Part shown: piece after piece, positions 1 through 9,800 of the stretch
How the letters are laid out: each line of letters starts with the position of its first letter
Position numbering within the stretch: position 1 is the first letter of the stretch
NCBI GenBank assembly: GCA_027577415.1
Contig: JANBQS010000083.1
Span: 1 to 39,225, forward strand
Origin: Coemansia sp. RSA 922
Taxonomy: Eukaryota; Kickxellomycota; Kickxellomycetes; Kickxellales; Kickxellaceae
Length of the DNA: 39,225 nucleotides
Direction of reading: 5' to 3'
Position numbers and translations under genes: made by a program
The notes under the pieces: generated by a model
What the model saw: the letters and a program-made list of their open reading frames with translations, nothing else
The model's database searches: none
Told to the model about the DNA's origin: nothing

Positions 1-400
1 GATTGCCTATCTTGGCTCTTCCTTTATGGAGACAATGTCCGAATATGGACGGTCTACTTTGTAGTCGCGTGTCCTTACTTTTTGTTGCAAAGCAGCCCAC
101 GTTCAGACCGCCAAGCAGAAGAACAGCAACCTGGCGAGAGATCTGGTATAAATACTGTCTACCTGGAGACAGGGCAGACATGCCTTTTATCTGCACATTG
201 CTTTACATCTCCTCGCTAACCACCACATCACCTCCTTTTCGCTGCACGCCTAGCTCGCCTCGTATTCTCATCCGCCTTTTCAGCACACACGCACGCTCTA
301 TTTTAACGACAGCTTACAAACAACACGACTATGCGCTTCTTTATCGTACTCGTTCTCATTGCCTACCTGGTGGCACTTGTCTATGCAGCCCCGGCCTCTG
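1..400 (+). repeat. Left arm of terminal inverted repeat
   Basis: The reverse complement of the last 400 bases matches the first 400 with only about 20 differences counted by eye. The first 77 bases are identical. The arm covers the promoter, 5' leader and signal-peptide codons of the small secreted protein gene, and homology continues more weakly through the coding region and its 3' flank. No transposase or terminal motif is visible, so this is read as an inverted segmental duplication and not as a transposon terminus. Confidence 0.95.
147..154 (+). promoter_or_regulatory. TATA box of left secreted-protein gene
   Basis: A perfect TATAAATA lies 177 bases upstream of the ATG at 331. The same box is kept in the opposite arm at 39072-39079, where the flanking bases have diverged. 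Confidence 0.6.
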
Positions 401-648
401 ACTATGTCATGGTAAGCAACCCAGATTACCCAGGTACAGCCATTGTGTACAGCAATTCGAAAACTGTATGCATAAACGTTGACAAAGCCTTCAATAAGTC
501 CAATACTTGGGTCTTTACTTTGGGAAGGTCAGTGGAGCTCTACGCTGGTGCGAACTGCACAAAAAAGTTCTATACTACCAAGAGCAGCGCCAGATCTGCA
601 ATCGGTTATCAACATTCTATCATGTCTTTCAAGGTCCGCGCCAAGTAA
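331..648 (+). CDS. Small secreted cysteine-containing protein (left copy)
   Basis: A 105-residue protein. Residues 1-20 form a clear signal peptide (hydrophobic core ending in VYAAP, cleavage expected after Ala19 or Ala20). The mature part is only about 85 residues, with two cysteines (47 and 76) that could form one disulfide, and N-glycosylation sequons at Asn55 (NKS) and Asn75 (NCT). The pattern VCINVDKAF, then LYAGANCT, then a C-terminal VRAK is shared with the copy at 38494-38895, so the mature domain is under some constraint. The alternation of short strands and the LYxGxNC motif recall beta/gamma-crystallin-like small secreted proteins, but this is only a resemblance. An F-box/LRR gene follows on the same strand, as at the other end. 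Function is unknown; an extracellular or wall-associated role is inferred from the signal peptide. Confidence 0.8.
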   Translation: MRFFIVLVLIAYLVALVYAAPASDYVMVSNPDYPGTAIVYSNSKTVCINVDKAFNKSNTWVFTLGRSVELYAGANCTKKFYTTKSSARSAIGYQHSIMSFKVRAK

Positions 649-808
649 AAGCCCTGCTCGTAATCCTCTATTGTTTTTCTACCTAATGATTTATATTAGG
701 CATAAAAACATGTTAACAGATATATTTTCCTTAGGCGAGTACAGTTTAATTGGATTCCCCACATTTCCTTTAACCACAATAGGGAGAATGGATGCAGGAG
801 ATATGTAA

Positions 809-1050
809 AGCTACGTTTATCGACATGTACAAGGGTCGCCACCCCAAATTGGCCAACAAACAGTTGTGGAATAAAAAATAGATTGCAGTTTTCCTTGATA
901 TAAAAGTTTTGGTCACAATGACAGTTAATGATTATAAAGTAATTATTTGTATAAAAAGCCTGTGCAGAATTCTAGTCGTCTTTGATACCCATGTTCTTAG
1001 TTAGCTCATCCATTACGTCTCCCATACTAGTGCGCACTATTATTTTGATT
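809..1050 (+). pseudogene. 3' relic of an F-box/LRR gene
   Basis: Bases 809-881 encode the last ~24 residues of an F-box/LRR protein ending WNKK-stop, closely matching the end of the gene at 1496-3118 (3049-3118, ending WKK-stop). The match continues through the 3' flank (for example the run reading cagttttccttg, and a later block around gctcatcc and gcactatt) to about 1050. Upstream of the junction, 766-812 instead matches the F-box promoter/5' leader at the other end (about 38311-38365). The body of the gene, from roughly 70 bases before its ATG to about 25 codons before its stop, is therefore missing. The tetramer AGCT at 809-812 is present at both parental breakpoints. Confidence 0.85.
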
Positions 1051-1367
1051 GCATGTTATCTATGTACCGCTCACAGATTAGCAGCCAATTTACACAGACC
1101 CACCGAATGCTGGGCAAGAAATCTACATAACGTGCTAGCAAATGTACTCGGTTTCCTTCGACAGAATCTTTAACATAACCAAGCCTCATTATTGCAAAAG
1201 GCAGCAATAAAGCTATAATCAACATCCGCAGCAGTCAATGATATGTTCCTTGATTTCGTTTCTATACATAGCAAATAAAAATACATTTTTGCCTTTCAAT
1301 TGTGTCGCTCAGCTCTATAGCACAATAATAATAATATTTGTTTTCCCGCATTTGCGCATTTATTTTG

Positions 1368-1405
1368 CCACAATAAGGGCAAAGGATGCAGGCCATATGC
1401 ATGGT
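1368..1405 (+). promoter_or_regulatory. Conserved block upstream of left F-box gene
   Basis: The block reading ccacaataagggcaaaggat, followed by gcagg and catatgcatg, resembles 775-805 (in front of the relic) and the reverse complement of about 38320-38352 (in front of the right F-box gene). A third copy in the same relative place suggests conserved promoter or leader sequence. Apart from this and the relic, 1051-1367 is AT-rich and shows no gene I can support. Confidence 0.45.
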
Positions 1406-1495
1406 TGACACTCTGGCAACAAAAGTCCAGCTTGTTATATATCTCCTATCCAGCCTTTTCTTTACCTCTTTTCTGTTACTCTGTATTTACTACCT

Positions 1496-3118
1496 ATGGC
1501 TCATGTCAACGACCTGCCTGCGCTTGTTCTTGCCCGGATTATTTCCAGAGCAGCAGATACGCCAGCCCCTACACTATCTCAGTGGAAGGCTAAGTTGGCT
1601 TTACTGGCCGTATGCCGAGCATGGACAAAACAAGCCGTTGGCGCCGTGTTTAACCAGGTTTACGTCGAGCTCTTTGAAGCATGCCCCCACTGTGACCCGC
1701 CCATGGTTGCACTAGCCTACGACAATAACCTGGCCTTAACCTCCAACGTCGGGCTGTTTATTTCGCGCAATTGTACGTTATTTGCTAGACGCTTAAAAAT
1801 TGAGTTGGCTGACCGCGCAACGACCGACCATTTACTTTACATTGTGGTGATTATCCTCAAGCTGCATCATGTCGACTGGATGTACATCAACACACTGACT
1901 ATTACTGGTCCGCGCTGGGCTTGTAAACACACCTTCAACTTAAATTGTACTGAGGAGACTTGCAGTGCGGAAGTTGAGCTCGCCGTACGGTTCTTCGAGA
2001 TGAACATACGCAATTTAGTCGAATTCAACTTGACATACCCCAATATAGGGTTTGTGGGCGAACACTTCTATGCTACTCTTGTTTCGGCTTTCGGTGGACG
2101 GCTTCAAGTCCTTCGGGCACTGGGCCCTAATTCGTTTCCCATTAACATTTTTTCAAGAAACATCAGGGTGCTTGAGCTTACCCTGGATTCGTTGGCGACT
2201 CGTGTGCTTCCTAGTATTTGGGGTGAGACGCTTAAGGTATTAAAGCTGGAAAGCGTCCCGCGTAACTTTGCCTGGCACAACTTTTGCTACGACATATTTG
2301 ACCTGCCTATTGTATTCCGCCAGATGACCATCCTCGATATTGCTTTCAAGTACGAGAACCCGCCGCTTACCGAGGACGAAATACAGGAAAAGATAGTCTC
2401 CGGCGCGCACAACTGCGATCAGTTTAGCTTTCCCGTGCTCAAACAATTGTCCATTCGCAATTGTACTCCTGACTGCGACCTTCTATACGCCGATATTCCG
2501 TTTCCCAAGTTAAAGAAGGTACACCTTTGGGGATCTATTAACTGTATCCGCCACTGCAGCCGACTGAAGATTAGTTGGGTCCGTGATCTACAGGTCTCTA
2601 TTTTTTCAGCTAAGCCGGGCGATAAAGCTGAAATCTACAACGTCACTAACCACTTTTTCACCAACATTTGCATCGGTCGAACAGCATATCTATACATCTC
2701 TGTTGACTGGTTTATTCTGGATCCAGATGTTATGCGTTGGGCCAATCTCACGAAACTCAAAGTCGACAAAGCTGACTACACTACAGTGTGCAAAGCAATA
2801 GGTCGTTTGCCAAATCTTTGCGAATTGACTATAGACAAGTTGGCAACGAGTAGCTTTATTGAGGACTCGTCGCTGTTTGATAGTGCAGATCCGATGCTGG
2901 CTTGGGGTGCAAGGCTAAAGTTGATAGTAATAGCTAAGCTTGACCTGGATTATCCTTTAGCGGTTTCCGTAGGCTGTATCCAAGCTCTCATTCTGCACGC
3001 AGGCGCCCTCAGTACGTTGGAGGTGTCAAGGCTGGCCATTCAACACGTAGCTACGTTTATCGACAAGTACAAGGATCGCCACCCGCACTTGGCCAATATA
3101 CAGTTGTGGAAAAAATAG
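1496..3118 (+). CDS. F-box-like / leucine-rich protein (left copy)
   Basis: A 540-residue protein. Residues 5-60 look like a divergent F-box (LPALVLARIISRA, later LLAVCRAWTKQAV), the segment that in F-box proteins binds Skp1 of SCF ubiquitin ligases. The rest consists of irregular leucine-rich repeats (for example IRVLELTLDSL, LKQLSIRNCTPDC, LTKLKVDKADY), the usual substrate-binding part. The ATG at 1496 is chosen because the copy at 36640-38241 starts in the same way. By eye the two are most alike in the middle and C-terminal part (RNCTPDCDLLY, RHCSRLK, NICIGRTA) and differ most at the ends. No intron or frameshift was seen. A decayed tandem copy lies just upstream. SCF function is inferred from the family pattern. 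Confidence 0.75.
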   Translation: MAHVNDLPALVLARIISRAADTPAPTLSQWKAKLALLAVCRAWTKQAVGAVFNQVYVELFEACPHCDPPMVALAYDNNLALTSNVGLFISRNCTLFARRLKIELADRATTDHLLYIVVIILKLHHVDWMYINTLTITGPRWACKHTFNLNCTEETCSAEVELAVRFFEMNIRNLVEFNLTYPNIGFVGEHFYATLVSAFGGRLQVLRALGPNSFPINIFSRNIRVLELTLDSLATRVLPSIWGETLKVLKLESVPRNFAWHNFCYDIFDLPIVFRQMTILDIAFKYENPPLTEDEIQEKIVSGAHNCDQFSFPVLKQLSIRNCTPDCDLLYADIPFPKLKKVHLWGSINCIRHCSRLKISWVRDLQVSIFSAKPGDKAEIYNVTNHFFTNICIGRTAYLYISVDWFILDPDVMRWANLTKLKVDKADYTTVCKAIGRLPNLCELTIDKLATSSFIEDSSLFDSADPMLAWGARLKLIVIAKLDLDYPLAVSVGCIQALILHAGALSTLEVSRLAIQHVATFIDKYKDRHPHLANIQLWKK

Positions 3119-3455
3119 ACTGCAGTTTTCCTTGGAGTAAAAGTTTTGGTCACTATAGCGCCTATTAGGTCAAAGAAATCCTTTATAATAAAAAAGGCCT
3201 ACGTGGAGGAAAATTCTAGTCTTCTTTAAAAGAACAACCCCCTCCCCCTTTTTTTTTTCTTTGCTCATCCTTCAAGTCTCGCACACTAGCCCGCACTATT
3301 TTTTTCTCTCTCTTTTAAGCAGCATCCTAAAAAGAAAAACCTGTTAAAACACCCGAGACAAAGCACTAGCCCATGGGTATCCTTTCTCTTTCTCTTTCTC
3401 TTTTTCAAAAAAAATATATTTTTTAAGCTTCCTCCTTTTTATTTTCCAAAAAAAT
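3119..3455. other. Intergenic, pyrimidine-rich
   Basis: This holds the 3' flank of the F-box gene (partly duplicated at 882-1050), several T-runs, and a short leader for the next gene. No coding segment was seen. Confidence 0.6.
3381..3406 (+). repeat. TTTCTC microsatellite
   Basis: About four tandem TTTCTC units within a longer pyrimidine-rich stretch, 50-75 bases before the ATG at 3456. It could act as a pyrimidine-rich core promoter or leader, which is common in fungal genes. Confidence 0.7.
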
Positions 3456-3932
3456 ATGTCTTTAACTAATCCATTCGAAGCAAGTATATTAGTAAAATGT
3501 GTTCGCAACAAAAAAGTAATACACTCGTTCTTCATCCACGAACTCCCTCCAAACAGTACTATATGCCAGCTCCATGCCCGCATAGTCCAGCGACAGGATT
3601 CAGTTCCGTTTCCTGACTGGATACTAACCAAACGTACTAGTGCAGGTAAGCAGCGTGGATTGCAAGTTTTAAAACTCCATTTGTCTTTTGAAGACTATGG
3701 TATCAAAAGCTGGGATTGCGTTTACCTAGTCCCTAGAGCCGAGAGACCAGCCAGGTGTTTCGTGCCAATGGCCGCCCGCGCATGCGGCTCGCTGGTTCGT
3801 ACTACAGTGGCTCGACTGGGAGCTATAGGCCGTAGCAAACGCACAGAGCATAAAGGGTTTGGTATTACCAGAGCTAACTCATTGTCATCTTTATGCAATA
3901 ATAGCGAGGAGATATTTATGCTGACTGTTTAG
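3456..3932 (+). CDS. Putative ubiquitin-like-domain protein
   Basis: A 158-residue protein with no signal peptide or membrane segment. Residues about 10-95 read like a ubiquitin fold: an opening strand pair (ILVKCVRNKK, VIHSFFIHEL), a helix (STICQLHARIVQRQDSV), an AGKQ segment, and LSFEDYGIKSWDCVYLVPRA, which matches the usual LxDYGIxxGSxVxLV closing strand of ubiquitin-like domains. There is no C-terminal Gly-Gly at the end of the domain, so conjugation is unlikely. A basic, low-complexity tail of about 60 residues follows. The gene converges on the Mad3 gene, with 64 bases between stops. The fold is inferred from the pattern; the partner is unknown. Confidence 0.5.
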   Translation: MSLTNPFEASILVKCVRNKKVIHSFFIHELPPNSTICQLHARIVQRQDSVPFPDWILTKRTSAGKQRGLQVLKLHLSFEDYGIKSWDCVYLVPRAERPARCFVPMAARACGSLVRTTVARLGAIGRSKRTEHKGFGITRANSLSSLCNNSEEIFMLTV

Positions 3933-3996
3933 AAAAAAAACACACACTAAAACCTTTTTTCTTAGTAGTTCACATAAAAAAAAATAATTTCATTTC

Positions 3997-6615
3997 CTAA
4001 TCTTGGAAAATAGTAAACCGTGGTGCTTGTCTTTTAACCGAACTTGGCGGTCCGCCGCTTCTCCCCACCAAATCAGTTCTTGGTGGGGGAGTCCTATCAT
4101 CAAAGACTTGGAACTGCGACGACGACTCGTCGTGACGACTTTTAAATTTAGTACCTAGTTGCATCTCGAGTTCGTTCATCTGGCTATCCAAATCGGCAAA
4201 CTCTCCAATATTCTCCGTACAAGGTTCCTCGCCATCATCCTCATCATCATCATCGTCGTCATCATCCTGGCTATGAACATCGTCCTGCTGACCATCCTCC
4301 TCAGTGGGCAGAGTCTTGGGGAACCGGGGCGTCATTTTACCGAAATCCTTAGCAGCCATCGACAGTCGTTTACGCAATGGCGTAGGCGCCAGACCACTAC
4401 TTGATCTCCGCTCCTCCCGCGACACATTATCCTCCTCCTCTTCCTCGTCGTCGTCATCCGTGGTATACTGACCACTCCCAGTTAATAACGATGTAGGACC
4501 GCCAATAGTAGACACACCAGTGAACCCCGACAGACCAGTAAGCTCAGCACCACTGACAGAAAACCCTGTTGTAGTCCGCGTATACCCCGGAGTATGCGGA
4601 TACCGAGCTGAGCCAGCCGGCGGACGCTGCGACGAATGCGAGCTGCGTGCAGGAGTCGAGTGAAGCATATGCCCCGAAGCAGCAGCAGCGAACTGCAATG
4701 GTGCCGGATGCGCATCAGGGTCATTAAACACCTGGACACGGCGAGGCGCCGGCGTAACCGCATTATGCTCGGCACCATCGTCCGAAGATTCTTCGCCGAT
4801 ACTACGCAAGCCACGACGTGCCAGCACGGGCGTCTGCGTCCTCATCGCCAGGGGCGTGGGCCCAACGTGACCTCTATTAAGTCGCATTTCCTGCCGTTTC
4901 GCCGCCCTAATACTATTAAGCACCACAGTCGGCATATCATCACCGCCCAGGGCCGGCTCCTGCTGCCGAGAGACACGCGCCGACGTGGGAATAACCGGCG
5001 GCCGGTGCGCCAGTTCCTCAGGGACAATATGCGGGATGACAGGCCCCATAGTAAACTGGTAGTCGTCATCAGTCAGGCACCCAGCAGCAGAAACAGGTCT
5101 ATCGCCGGCGGGTTTGGGTGTCTTGTCGTGGCCCAAGAGACTCTCAGAGTCAGAGTCACTAAGGTCATTCCATATGTCCAGCATCCCCTGCTCGGCCGCA
5201 CGCGTGTTAATAGTAGGCGAGCTAACAATGCTCTTGCGACTGACACGATTAAACGAGCGTCTCCGCAATTGTTGTTCAGCGGCAGCTACCCACGCGTCGT
5301 AATCAAACCGGTACCGTGGTAACTGAGCCCGAGCTTCCTCCGCACACTGAGGGACGCCGTCACCAGCCGGGAACAAAATACTATCTGGCATAACCATCCG
5401 CTCAGCCACCGGCTTCGTTGTCTTGGGCTTGGCGTCAAACGACTGCAAAAGACCCGACGACAAAGCCAGCGACTTATTGCCCAGCACCGAGCCCTGCCCA
5501 CCCGACGCCGAGCTTGGAGCCGAGTCATCGCTAAACACAGTAAATTTCTCAGCCGCCACCGGAACCCGATTTTGCTCTAATGTCTGGCCGCGCCAGGTGG
5601 CAGCCTCGCGCAAATTTTCCTTCCTTCTGCCCTCATCCGACCCGACGTCCAGCCAAGGCGTGGGCTGGGTACTAGCCGACGCAATAGAGCCATCAGGGTC
5701 AGTAAACACAGCAATACGCGAGTTAGCAGCGCGCACACTAATTTCCGAGGGCAAGCCGCGCTGAGACGAAGGCAGCGTATTGGCAGGAGCCGAGCGAACC
5801 GAACTGGCCGTACGCTTAGCACCCAACATCGTACGCTGACCGTTTACTTCTTCCACTGGCTGTTGCTGTTGCTGTTGTGTCTCGCGCATAGTATTGGCCA
5901 TGACTCTGCGCTGAAACTCCACATATCTTCTCTCCAGCCTCGCCAGTGGCTGTGCCTTCCTCGCAACGCCCAATTGATAAACCTCATCGGCTTTCTTGAT
6001 TTTACCCCGACCTTCCAACAACTTTCCATACTCCTCATACAGCATAGCCAAAGAGTCGCCGACCTTCTGCACCAAAAGATGCTGGAACACGGCCTCCTGC
6101 CCCTCATAGATAAGACTACAGTACCAGATCCACATTTTGAGGTACCGCGAGTCATTACGGTACCGCTCCTGCTCCCTAAACAAACGGATAGGCCGCTCGA
6201 CCAGTTTTATTACGGCTTGGTGGCCCACCGCCTGCGGAAACACCTCAATCAGCCACTGTATGTACCGATAGTAGACGTCGAGTGGGTCGTCGGTTTCAGA
6301 GGGGTCGAGTGCAGATATTTCGGCTTGGAATTGAGCGTTTTGCGCCTGCAAGTGTGCTGAGACTCGGATTTCAACTACCTCGGAATCACCATTGGCTGTT
6401 AGTTTCATGGCGGGGGCGCGGGCTGGTTGGAGTGGAGCGTCGTCGTCACCAGAGGTTTTGCCGTAAAGAAGTGCGAGTGCTGTGGCTGAGCGACCTCTAC
6501 GTAGAGGTTGAATGTTTTCTTTCTGATGTTCGAAATCAGTAAAATTTACAACACTCTCCTTGACGTTATTGGTGTCACCAGCCGCTAGCGGTACAGAGTA
6601 GTCAATATGAGACAT
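3997..6615 (-). CDS. MAD3: Mad3/BubR1-type spindle checkpoint protein
   Basis: An 872-residue protein read from the ATG at 6615; upstream in-frame codons encode an implausible poly-Phe/Tyr stretch of leader DNA. Residues 85-240 are the Mad3/BUB1 homology region I (TPR-like), with DPLDVYYRYIQW, YLKMWIWYC and YEEYGKLLEGRGKIKKADEV. KEN boxes lie at 32-34 and 332-334. The second is flanked by the ABBA-type motifs IAVFTD (301-306) and FTVFSD (358-363), the known ABBA-KEN-ABBA cassette that binds Cdc20. Three more such motifs are at 627-632, 835-840 and the extreme C-terminus (867-872). A GLEBS-like Bub3-binding segment is probable around 421-437 (EEARAQLPRY). No kinase domain is present, so it is Mad3-like rather than Bub1. 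Acidic runs lie at 720-729 and 784-797. Role: mitotic checkpoint complex inhibiting APC/C. Confidence 0.9.
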   Translation of the reverse strand: MSHIDYSVPLAAGDTNNVKESVVNFTDFEHQKENIQPLRRGRSATALALLYGKTSGDDDAPLQPARAPAMKLTANGDSEVVEIRVSAHLQAQNAQFQAEISALDPSETDDPLDVYYRYIQWLIEVFPQAVGHQAVIKLVERPIRLFREQERYRNDSRYLKMWIWYCSLIYEGQEAVFQHLLVQKVGDSLAMLYEEYGKLLEGRGKIKKADEVYQLGVARKAQPLARLERRYVEFQRRVMANTMRETQQQQQQPVEEVNGQRTMLGAKRTASSVRSAPANTLPSSQRGLPSEISVRAANSRIAVFTDPDGSIASASTQPTPWLDVGSDEGRRKENLREAATWRGQTLEQNRVPVAAEKFTVFSDDSAPSSASGGQGSVLGNKSLALSSGLLQSFDAKPKTTKPVAERMVMPDSILFPAGDGVPQCAEEARAQLPRYRFDYDAWVAAAEQQLRRRSFNRVSRKSIVSSPTINTRAAEQGMLDIWNDLSDSDSESLLGHDKTPKPAGDRPVSAAGCLTDDDYQFTMGPVIPHIVPEELAHRPPVIPTSARVSRQQEPALGGDDMPTVVLNSIRAAKRQEMRLNRGHVGPTPLAMRTQTPVLARRGLRSIGEESSDDGAEHNAVTPAPRRVQVFNDPDAHPAPLQFAAAASGHMLHSTPARSSHSSQRPPAGSARYPHTPGYTRTTTGFSVSGAELTGLSGFTGVSTIGGPTSLLTGSGQYTTDDDDEEEEEDNVSREERRSSSGLAPTPLRKRLSMAAKDFGKMTPRFPKTLPTEEDGQQDDVHSQDDDDDDDDEDDGEEPCTENIGEFADLDSQMNELEMQLGTKFKSRHDESSSQFQVFDDRTPPPRTDLVGRSGGPPSSVKRQAPRFTIFQD

Positions 6616-6861
6616 AAACACAAAAAAAAAAAAGTAATAGTAAAAAAAAAGGAAGGCAAATTTTAAAAAGAAATACGAAAGCAGGGAAAAAAGTAGGGTT
6701 GTCTGTCTGTTTACGTTATTCAAAGGGGATTAGCTATGTGATTAGGATCACCAAAGCCACCTGTTACTATAGCTTGACTTTTTTTTTTATTTCTCTCTCT
6801 TTGTTCTATCAATTTGCTCTATTTTATATATATTTTATTATTATTTTCATGTGGAGAGAAA
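6616..6861. promoter_or_regulatory. Divergent promoter between Mad3 and helicase genes
   Basis: A 246-base AT-rich interval between two divergent ATGs. It has T-rich tracts on both sides and a TATA-like run around 6823-6840 on the helicase side. The short distance suggests a shared bidirectional promoter. Confidence 0.5.
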
Positions 6862-9800
6862 ATGCCGAGTAATAAGCGTACCAACAGAAAGGCTAAGGCC
6901 GTGCGTGATCCAGGAGCGTATGCCACGGTCAGTGTTCGCTCAGCCCGCGACCCAACACCAGCAACCAAAGCTGAAGAAGCAGTAGTAGACACTCCAGAAA
7001 TAGCCGATGAAATCCCCGTCGAAGCAGCAGCAGCAGTAGCAGTAGACACGCCCAAGAACTCAGCCTGGGTGTCTCTCGACCTGGCGCAACGGCAGGCAGA
7101 GTCACGGCTCGGCGTCGAGCTCAGCCTGAAAGCGCGCATGGCAGACTCAAGCCCCATTGTCCGACTCACTCCACTAAGTGAAAACTCATTGGTGGAGCGT
7201 ATGCGCAGTGGCGACCTTCCCTTACCCGCCACGCCAGTGACCGCTGTGGTGGGCGAGCGGGAGTGGACAAGGGCAGCAAACTTTGTGTACGAGATCCTGA
7301 TCCAATATGGATTTTCTGCAGACGATGTCGAAAGGGCGATGTTGGCGGCAAAGGGCTCTGGCGATATCATTGATGCCCTGACCTGGCTCTGTGTCCATGT
7401 GCCTACGGACCGGATGCCCGTCGACATGCGCGACAAGCATGAGTTTTCTGGCGGTGAACGAAAACGCTCCCCACAACAACAACCAGAGAATAATAAGGAA
7501 GAACAGGTTGTTCCTAGTCGTGCGAGGATTGACCAAGTCCCTGATACCAAAGACGCTGATGACGTGGCGATTAGTCTTTTGGATCTTGGGCTTGATGATG
7601 ACGATGAGGATGGGTACTCTAGCGATGAGGATCCGAATATCTGTCACGCACGGCATGTGCTCCAATTACGCGGCTACGAGGAATGGACAGAGTACCTGCA
7701 GTCAAATAATACGCGGAACCGGTACACGCCTCGTATCCGCGCACTCCGCGACCGAATCGCCCGAGTGAAGCGGATCCTCAGCGATCTCGAGTCCGATCTC
7801 CTATTTATCGAGTCGCAGTCCCTATCAGTATGCGAAAGTATGTGGCCTGAGTACCATGACGCCCTACTGGATGATATCCGGCGGTTCAAGGACCAGGAAC
7901 CCGAGTTTATCGCCGAAAATGAAAAAGAAGAAGAAAAGCCGGCCGATGCCATAGTCACCAAGCCTGTATCTCGAGAGAAACCTCCGGCTGACCATTCAGA
8001 CAGCGACGATGAGTCGGTTATTGGCTTTGGACTGAGTCTCGAAGAGTCGTGGGGAGCCAGTGCTGAGACTCCTTCTTCTTCTTCGAATGTTCCTCGGGTG
8101 ATTGACACGTCAGCTGTTCCCAGGGGCTGGACTGGCGCCCCACCCCGCGACCTGCTACTGGCAGCCGTCCAGCGCCACGACCGACACGCAACAGTCAAGT
8201 ACAATGTCACGCAGTGCGCGTACGGCTACACATGCACGCTGACAGTGACGTGGTCGCAGGCCAACAAGCCGCTCCCCGCGCTGCGCCTCGTTTCCAATGC
8301 CACAGTAGTGGAGACCCTAGGCCCCGTGACGCAGACCTGGACCGTGCCCCCGGAGCTAGTGGGGGCGACAGCGCGGGATGCGCGGGATCTCTCCGTACTC
8401 ACATATCTCTACACGCAGGAGCCCAGCGGCGAGAGACTGGCCCCGCCATTGGCCGATATTTGGGCTGCCTGGGACACGCAGCGGAAGGAAGAAGAGGACG
8501 CAGAGAATGCGAGGAAAGTATCGGCCCGCGCAGAGTTCCTGTCTATGCTACGCGAAGAATACGTTTCTGTGTCGCGTGTCCAGTCGCAGGCTGTGGGCCC
8601 TGAGACCGCGGTCCCACAGTCGGCGGTGCGGGGGTCGTCGACTCTGAGAGCTAAACTGTGGGGCGCGCAGACGGTCAGCGCAAGGCGGGATAGTGTGGCG
8701 TGGAGGCAGAAATTCAGCGCTGCGCAGTCTCGGCTCCCCGCACGGCAGCACCGCGCGGAGATAATGGCGGCGCTTAGCAACCAAGTATGCGTGATACGCG
8801 GTGAGACTGGTAGCGGCAAGTCCAGCCAAATCCCGCAATACGCCGTCGAACACCTGCTGTCGCATGGCTATAAAGGTGGCCGCGTGCTGTGTACGCAGCC
8901 GCGGAGGATCTCCGCAATGACCATTGCGTCGAGGGTATCACAGGAACTAGGCGACACTTCGGTGGGTACTCCTGGGTCATTGGTCGGGTACCAGATCCGA
9001 TTTAATGCGCGGACTTCCGAATCCAACACACTAGTGTTCTGTACTACGGGCGTGCTCCTCAGAATGGCTGCCGGCGACCCCTTGCTGCAGGGCGTGTCGA
9101 TTATTATCTGCGATGAGGTGCAGGAGCGGACTTTGGAACTGGACTTTTTGCTCATCCTCTTGCGACGTCTGTTGCCGCAACGTCCTGATTTGAAGCTCAT
9201 TCTGATGAGTGCCACGATTGACACAACGGCGTTCGCTTGCTATTTTGATGCATGCCCTGTAGTCGATATCCCTGGCCGCGCCTTTCCAGTTACTAGTGTG
9301 TATTTGCCGAGGTTGGTTCAGCTGTCAGAGTACGCGATGGAAACTAATAGCCGATATGCCACTCACACGGAATCTGCGGGTGTTGGGTACACGTTCTACC
9401 GCCACTTGGGTCGCGACGACCCAGAGTACGTGTCGCCTGTGGCACTGGCTACTATTGCGCGTATGAGGACCGACATTGTCAACGTTGATCTGATTCACCA
9501 CCTACTCCAAGGACTGAACCCCAACAATATTGCCATTAGCCCATGGGTCGAGTATTGTCAGACGCAAATCCCCGCTACAGGCTCCGTACTAGTTTTCTTA
9601 CCGGGTATTGCCGAGATCCGACGGCTCCTAGATCTCCTACACAGCGATCTCTCCTGGGCAACTGTAGTCCCTTTGCACTCTACTTTTGCCAACGAATCGA
9701 CAGTAGGCGGCGCCACATATACTGAGCTGGCGTTTGCTCCCGCAGTGGCGGGTAGGCGCAAAATAGTTTTATCGACGAACGTCGCCGAGACCGGTATAAC

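Noticed and set aside
3..401. A 132-codon frame, also seen as a 131-codon frame at 38828-39223
   Set aside because: It is kept in both arms because the DNA is nearly identical; it overlaps promoter, leader and signal-peptide codons in another frame and has no domain.
6616..6723. Hydrophobic N-terminal extension of Mad3
   Set aside because: The Phe/Tyr-rich text comes from A/T tracts of the leader; the ATG at 6615 starts the KEN-box-containing N-terminus.
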